10,971 bases of DNA from JAENVT01 sp031412355 (GTDB taxonomy: Bacteria > Actinomycetota > Acidimicrobiia > Acidimicrobiales > Ilumatobacteraceae): NCBI GenBank assembly GCA_031412355.1, contig JANOCR010000037.1, positions 1 through 10,971 on the forward strand. The letters run 5' to 3'. Positions 6,608-10,971 of this stretch are shown here, piece by piece. A model generated the notes under the pieces. That model was not told the DNA's origin and did no database searches. It saw nothing but the letters and a program-made list of their open reading frames with translations. Made by a program: the position numbers and the translations under genes. Position 1 is the first letter of the stretch. Every line of letters begins with the position of its first letter.

Positions 6608-7554
6608 TGTTGCTGTCACGGGTGGCCGAGCGGTTGTACTGGGCGGCGCGATACCTCGAACGTGCGGAAGGCACGGCGCGAATCGTGCGCGAGCACTCCA
6701 ACGTGATCGTCGACCTGCCCCTGACGATCCCTCCGAACTGGGACCATCTGCTCGGCATCACCGGAGGCCGCGACGGTTTCGACGAACGGTACGAGACCGG
6801 CGACGAGGTTTCGATCGTGTCGTTCCTTGTTGCTGATTCGACCAATCACGGCAGCGTCTACTCGAGCATCGCCAACGCCCGCGAGAACCTGCGTACCTGC
6901 CGCGACATCATGCCTGCACAGGCGTGGAACGCGGTCAACGATCTGTACCTTGCTGCAGTGCGCGGAGCGGCCGATGGCATCCAACGCCGCCATCGATCTC
7001 GATTCCTCGAGAAGGTGATCGCCGAGCACCAACGGCTGCTCGGCATCTTGACCACGACCATGAGTCGTGACGAGGCCTACACCATGCTTCGCCTCGGCCG
7101 GCACATCGAGCGCGGCGACATGGTCACCCGCGTGCTCGACGTGCGTGCCGGCCTGCTTTTGGGCGAACGCCCAGAGCGCGCCGAGCTGTACGACGACCTG
7201 CAGTGGTCCAGTGTGCTGCGTTCGCTGTCGGCCTTGCAGATGTACAACCGCCGACTGGCGAAAGGCGCCGGCGCGGTCGAGGTCATCAGGTTCATTCTCG
7301 GCGAAGGCACGTTCCCTCGTTCCGTTGCGTACTGCTTGGCAGGTGTGCAAGCCAGTGCACGTGAACTGCCGCGAAGCGAGTCGGTCCTTGCCGCGTGCCG
7401 TGCTGCGCTGGTCGAGCTGTCGTCGTCGGACCCAGCCGCGCTGCTCGACGCAGCCGAACTGCACAACAAGGCCGATCGCCTGCAGATCGCCATCGGCTCG
7501 ATCAGCGACCGCATCGCCGGCGCCTACTTCGGCCACACGGCCTGGCCGAGTTGA
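6607..7554 (+). CDS. Alpha-E domain protein (partner of CP ATP-grasp ligase)
   Basis: This is a 315-residue, mostly helical protein of the alpha-E family (formerly DUF403). It starts with the family's characteristic helix SRVAERLYWAARYLERAE (4-21). A second ARG-GLU repeat-like helix, LRLGRHIERGDMVTRVLD (161-178), is followed by the QWSSVLRSLSALQMY segment (199-213) and a C-terminal helix rich in charged residues. There is no signal peptide and no membrane segment. The family has no established biochemical activity; it almost always accompanies the permuted ATP-grasp gene and is thought to assist or modify that ligase. ATG 6607 is preferred to GTG 6604 because homologues begin near this point and the GAGGA site is well spaced. 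The gene overlaps the upstream stop by one base and ends four bases before the fusion gene. Confidence 0.87.
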   Translation: MLLSRVAERLYWAARYLERAEGTARIVREHSNVIVDLPLTIPPNWDHLLGITGGRDGFDERYETGDEVSIVSFLVADSTNHGSVYSSIANARENLRTCRDIMPAQAWNAVNDLYLAAVRGAADGIQRRHRSRFLEKVIAEHQRLLGILTTTMSRDEAYTMLRLGRHIERGDMVTRVLDVRAGLLLGERPERAELYDDLQWSSVLRSLSALQMYNRRLAKGAGAVEVIRFILGEGTFPRSVAYCLAGVQASARELPRSESVLAACRAALVELSSSDPAALLDAAELHNKADRLQIAIGSISDRIAGAYFGHTAWPS

Positions 7555-7558
7555 CGCG

Positions 7559-10066
7559 ATGGAAGTGATCCCCTCGTCGCAGGCCCCTGCCTCGTACGTG
7601 CCGACGGCCGGTCGGTTCGACGAGCTCGTCGACGAGACCGGCAGCGTTCGACCGCATTGGGAATCGATGGTGCGCACATGGTCGACCCTGGGTGCCGGCG
7701 AGATCGTGCGGCGCCAGATGGTGGCCGAGCGACTGCTGGTCGCCGAGGGCGCCGGCCACGTCTTCCACGACGATCGTGAAGTCGGCGTGCCGTGGGGACT
7801 CGACCCGGTGCCGTATGTGATCGGCGCCGCCGAGTGGCGCAACATCGAGCGCGGGCTGGCTCAGCGCACGCGCGTGCTCGACGCCGTGCTCAACGACTTG
7901 TACGGCCCGCGCAGGTTGCTGCTCGACGGCGTGATCCCCACGGCAGCGGTGATGGGATCACGGGCATATCAACTGGCAGCGGTGGGTGTCGCCGTGCAGC
8001 GGCCGCGGTTGACGCTGTATGCCGCGGACCTGGTTCGCGACAGCGGTGGGCAATGGCTGCTGATGCGCGATCACACCGATGCGCCCACTGGTTGCGGGTA
8101 CGCGCTGATGAACCGGACCGTTCTGTCGCGGCTGTATCCCGAGCCCTTTCGTCACCTCGGTGTCAGCCCATTGTCGAGTTGGTTCGCCGATCTTCGCACG
8201 GCGCTGTCTGCGGCCGCACCCCCGGCCGTCACGGGCCCGCGCACGATCCTTCTCGGCCCCAAGCCGCAGCGCCCCGGATTCGTCGAGGCGTCGTACCTGG
8301 CCACCCACCTCGGCTATCACCTGGCCAGCAGCGGCGACCTGATCACCCGCAAGGCAAGGGTGTGGCTCCGCACGCTCGGTGGCCTCGAGCAGATCGATGT
8401 GGTCTTCCGGCGGCTGGCCGACACCGGGTCCGATCCGCTCGAGCTGCGACCCTCGGGGTTGGGTGGCGTGACGGGGTTGCTACAGGCGGTTCGCGAGGGC
8501 CACGTGGGTGTTGCCAATTCTCTCGGTAGCGGCGTCGCCGATCGACTGTGGCTGCAACCGTTCCTGGCCGACGCGGCCAGGCACCTGTTGAGCGAGACGC
8601 TGGAGTTGGCGTCGATCGACACGTGGTGGTGCGGTGACCCTGAGCGGCTCGCCGCGGTTCGTGCGGACCCGCAGGCATTTGTGTTCCACGACACTGACCC
8701 GGTTGCACCGCTGGCATCGGTGTTCGGCGACGACCTGTCCGACTCGGACACCAACGACTGGCTCGATCGCATGACCGCGGCACCGCATCGGTATGTCGTG
8801 CAACCGAAGATCGAATTCGCCAGCACACCGGTAGCGGTCGACGGCGAACTGCGCAGCGGACGCGCCACCATCCGTGTCCAGACGGTGCGCATCGGCGACG
8901 AGGCCATCGTCCTGCCCGGTGGCCATGGTCGCCACGTCGCCCCGGGTCAACTGGTGATCAACGCGTCGGACGCGTTCGGCAAGGACGTGTGGGTCCTGAC
9001 CGATCCGAACGTGCAGCGCGCCTCGACAGGATCCGCGGCGATCGCCCGCCGCACCCGTCTTCCGCAGATCGACCTGCGCGATTCGCTGCCGACGCGGTCC
9101 GCCGAGGCGTTGTTCTGGCTGGGCCGCAACGCCGAGCGCGCCGAGGCAGCGGCTCGCACAGCGCGCCTCGTGATCGCTCGCGCCGGCAGCGATCCTGTGC
9201 TGCTGGAAACTCCTTGGCTTGCGCACGCCGTCGCCGCCTTGCGAGCTGTCAGTGGAGGCCGCGCGGCAGAGGCCCGGTCTGCGCCGCCCTCCGATGCGAC
9301 CACTGGCGGCGGCGATGGCACGGCCGCGTTGGCCTTCGAGGTTGCTGAGGCACTTGGCGATCGCTCGGGCGCCGTGGCCAACAGCCTGCGCCACCTGGCC
9401 GCCAACGCAGGCGGCGTGCGCGAGTTCCTGTCAACGGCCACCTGGCGGGTTCTCAATGGGCTCGAGACCCAACGATCGGTGCTGTCGCAGGCCACCGACA
9501 CCAGCGACCCGTTCCTGCTCACCGAGTGCCTCGACAGGATCATGGTCGATCTCGCCGCGCTCGCCGGGCTGGTGATGGAGAGCATGGTCCGCGGACCCGG
9601 TTGGCGCTTCCTCGATCTCGGGCGCCGCCTGGAACGCGCTGTGCTGCTGTTGGGTGTGATCGAAGCCTCGCTCGGTGATCCCCCGGGCGAGGATGTCGCC
9701 CAGCCTGTGTACGACCTCGTGCTCGGGGCCAGCGAAAGCCTCGTCGCCTACCGCCGCAGGTATCGCAGCGACGTGCGTGTCGACGCGATCGAGGACCTTC
9801 TGGTCCACGACGACAGCAACCCGCGTTCGCTGGCGTTCCAGCTCGATCGGATCAACGAGCACCTCGCCGCGCTGCCGTGGAACCCCGATGCGTCGAAGCA
9901 CCGCAGGTTCCTCGACGCCGCTGCTCGTGGTCGCCTCGGGGAAGGGCCCGAATCGCTGGCAAAGCTGGTCTTGGGTGTGCGCGGCCCGTTGCTGGAGCTG
10001 ATTCGCGAGCTGATGTTGGCGTGGTTCACCCATCCGTCGCGGCGCGGCCTCGGTGGTCTCGGCTGA
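7559..10066 (+). CDS. Circularly permuted ATP-grasp / alpha-E fusion protein
   Basis: This 835-residue protein has an ATP-grasp-like region (about 20-485) followed by an alpha-E domain (about 509-835). It is thus a fused copy of the two genes upstream. The first half aligns by eye with the separate ligase at IERGL (96-100), LYAADLVRDSGG (153-164), DVVFRRLAD (280-288), RYVVQPKIEFASTPV (411-425) and GKDVWV (474-479). Several ligase residues differ. EDNLRVPSG is replaced by RDHTDAPTG (170-178), the lysine/glycine-rich loop LKPANESGGFG by FHDTDPVAPLASVFG (376-390; His377 in place of Lys), and SQGGGSKD by SDAFGKD (470-476). The alpha-E half has LFWLGRNAERAE (518-529) and LGRRLERA (687-694), with a Gly/Ala-rich low-complexity insert at about 566-590. 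Fusions of this kind are known in other bacteria, where the first motif also diverges. Catalytic ability is doubtful; a scaffold or allosteric role is inference. ATG 7559 is 4 bases after the alpha-E stop. Confidence 0.85.
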   Translation: MEVIPSSQAPASYVPTAGRFDELVDETGSVRPHWESMVRTWSTLGAGEIVRRQMVAERLLVAEGAGHVFHDDREVGVPWGLDPVPYVIGAAEWRNIERGLAQRTRVLDAVLNDLYGPRRLLLDGVIPTAAVMGSRAYQLAAVGVAVQRPRLTLYAADLVRDSGGQWLLMRDHTDAPTGCGYALMNRTVLSRLYPEPFRHLGVSPLSSWFADLRTALSAAAPPAVTGPRTILLGPKPQRPGFVEASYLATHLGYHLASSGDLITRKARVWLRTLGGLEQIDVVFRRLADTGSDPLELRPSGLGGVTGLLQAVREGHVGVANSLGSGVADRLWLQPFLADAARHLLSETLELASIDTWWCGDPERLAAVRADPQAFVFHDTDPVAPLASVFGDDLSDSDTNDWLDRMTAAPHRYVVQPKIEFASTPVAVDGELRSGRATIRVQTVRIGDEAIVLPGGHGRHVAPGQLVINASDAFGKDVWVLTDPNVQRASTGSAAIARRTRLPQIDLRDSLPTRSAEALFWLGRNAERAEAAARTARLVIARAGSDPVLLETPWLAHAVAALRAVSGGRAAEARSAPPSDATTGGGDGTAALAFEVAEALGDRSGAVANSLRHLAANAGGVREFLSTATWRVLNGLETQRSVLSQATDTSDPFLLTECLDRIMVDLAALAGLVMESMVRGPGWRFLDLGRRLERAVLLLGVIEASLGDPPGEDVAQPVYDLVLGASESLVAYRRRYRSDVRVDAIEDLLVHDDSNPRSLAFQLDRINEHLAALPWNPDASKHRRFLDAAARGRLGEGPESLAKLVLGVRGPLLELIRELMLAWFTHPSRRGLGGLG

Positions 10067-10941
10067 TGCGCTACCGCGTTCGCCACGCAACCGAGTACCG
10101 CTACAGCGCGCAGGTGATCAACGGCCACACCGTTGCCCATTTACGTCCCCGGCAGACGCCGACGCAGACGGTGATCAGTTCCGAGGTCACCACGCTTCCC
10201 GCTGCCGACCACTCCGACGAGTACCTCGATGCGTTCGGGAACCATGTGTCGTACCGTGCCGTCGAGCAGGTCCACGATCAACTCGTGGTCACGGGGCTCT
10301 ACGAGGTCGACCTCGTCGACGCTGAGCCGTTGCTGTGGTCACCGCCGTGGGAGGAGGTTCGAGGAATGGTGGCCACCGACGGCAGCCCTGACGGCTTGCT
10401 GGCCCGCATGTGCTCGATCGAGTCGACGTTGGTCACCCCGTCGGCCGATCTCGCCAGGTTCGCGTCGTGGTCGTTCCTGCCCGGCCGCTTGTTCCACGAG
10501 GCTGTCATCGATCTCAGCCATCGCATCTTCGTCGAGTTCTCGTTCGACCCCAGCTTCAGTGACGTCACCACGCCGCTCGCCGAGGTGCTGACGCATCGCC
10601 GAGGTGTGTGCCAGGACTTCGCCCATCTGGCGATCGGCACGATCCGATCACTCGGCCTGCCGGCGCGGTATGTCAGCGGATACATCGAGAACGAGCCGGC
10701 GCCGGGGGAGACGAAGATGGTCGGCGCCGATGCCTCGCATGCGTGGTGTTCGATCTACATCCCGGGATGGGGGTGGCTCGATCTGGATCCGACCAATGAC
10801 CAGGTCCCGCCGCGGTGCCATGTGACGGTCGGTTGGGGGCGCGACTACGCCGACGTCGCACCGGTGAGGGGAGTGGTGTTCGGCTCACCTGCCACCCAGG
10901 AGTTGTCGGTAGCCGTCGATGTGTCGCGGATCAGCGACTGA
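10066..10941 (+). CDS. Transglutaminase-like cysteine protease/amidase with bacterial transglutaminase N-terminal domain
   Basis: This 291-residue protein starts with the bacterial transglutaminase N-terminal region (about 1-85; MRYRVRHATEYRYS is typical). It is followed by a papain-like transglutaminase core with Cys182 (RRGVCQDFAHL), His225 (ADASHAWCSIY) and Asp241 (WLDLDPTND), so the catalytic triad is complete. A conserved tail, VTVGWGRDYADVAPVRG (253-269), is also present. There is no signal peptide, so it is probably cytosolic. Bacterial members of this class can hydrolyse or transfer amide bonds; with ATP-grasp and alpha-E neighbours the usual prediction is processing or cleavage of the ligase product. 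Its ATG overlaps the stop of the fusion gene by one base (TGATG), so it is part of the same operon. The substrate is unknown. Confidence 0.9.
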   Translation: MRYRVRHATEYRYSAQVINGHTVAHLRPRQTPTQTVISSEVTTLPAADHSDEYLDAFGNHVSYRAVEQVHDQLVVTGLYEVDLVDAEPLLWSPPWEEVRGMVATDGSPDGLLARMCSIESTLVTPSADLARFASWSFLPGRLFHEAVIDLSHRIFVEFSFDPSFSDVTTPLAEVLTHRRGVCQDFAHLAIGTIRSLGLPARYVSGYIENEPAPGETKMVGADASHAWCSIYIPGWGWLDLDPTNDQVPPRCHVTVGWGRDYADVAPVRGVVFGSPATQELSVAVDVSRISD

Positions 10942-10953
10942 CGTCGTCCCAGT

Positions 10954-10959
10954 TACGAT
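10954..10959 (+). promoter_or_regulatory. -10 element of a predicted leaderless promoter for the next gene
   Basis: TACGAT matches the actinobacterial -10 pattern (TAnnnT) and ends 8 bases before ATG 10968. No Shine-Dalgarno motif lies between, so a leaderless transcript beginning near the ATG is likely. No convincing -35 was found at the usual spacing. Confidence 0.4.
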
Positions 10960-10967
10960 CCCTAGTC

Positions 10968-10971
10968 ATGG
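10968..10971 (+). CDS. Probable start of a further gene, cut by the window end
   Basis: ATG at 10968-10970 lies 26 bases after the transglutaminase stop codon and 8 bases after a TACGAT -10 element. Only the first codon is visible, so nothing can be said of its product. In other genomes, as I recall, genes such as a proteasome-like (Anbu) peptidase can follow this cluster, but nothing here shows that. Confidence 0.3.

Noticed and set aside
6604..6609. GTG at 6604 as start of the alpha-E gene
   Set aside because: Spacing to the GAGGA site is only 3 bases, and the family start aligns better with ATG 6607.
1..10971. CRISPR arrays, tRNA or rRNA genes, insertion sequences
   Set aside because: No regularly spaced direct repeats, no cloverleaf pattern, no rRNA-like stretch and no transposase motif were seen on either strand.

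Overview
The window is high-GC DNA with short gaps, overlapping start and stop codons, and -10 hexamers sitting directly before start codons that lack a Shine-Dalgarno site. Together with an F420-type luciferase-like oxidoreductase this suggests an actinobacterium. An Acidimicrobiia/Ilumatobacter-like origin is my guess and cannot be proven from this sequence.

Layout. (1) 1-1517, plus strand: the C-terminal end of an EamA/DMT transporter, then a complete TauD-type dioxygenase of the gamma-butyrobetaine/trimethyllysine hydroxylase class with an N-terminal zinc domain. (2) 1518-1975: a 458-base gap between convergent genes, without a convincing gene but rich in inverted repeats. These include a possible pseudoknot at 1572-1650 and a 16-bp hairpin at 1785-1822. 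(3) 1976-5089, minus strand: a tightly overlapping operon, LLM oxidoreductase -> kbl -> tdh. Kbl and Tdh together convert threonine to glycine plus acetyl-CoA. (4) 5090-5161: a 72-base divergent promoter region. (5) 5162-10941, plus strand: a four-gene operon of circularly permuted ATP-grasp, alpha-E protein, a large ATP-grasp/alpha-E fusion, and a transglutaminase-like protease. Junctions overlap by 1 nt or are 4 nt apart. (6) 10968-10971: probably the start codon of another gene, preceded by a -10 element as in a leaderless transcript.

The most unusual part is the last operon. ATP-grasp, alpha-E and transglutaminase genes recur together in many bacteria and have been predicted from comparative genomics to form a peptide- or amide-bond synthesis and processing system, but I know of no established product. 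Here the ligase/alpha-E pair is present twice, once as separate proteins and once fused. The fused ATP-grasp copy has lost several residues that the separate copy keeps, including the nucleotide-binding lysine, so it may be a non-catalytic or re-purposed partner.
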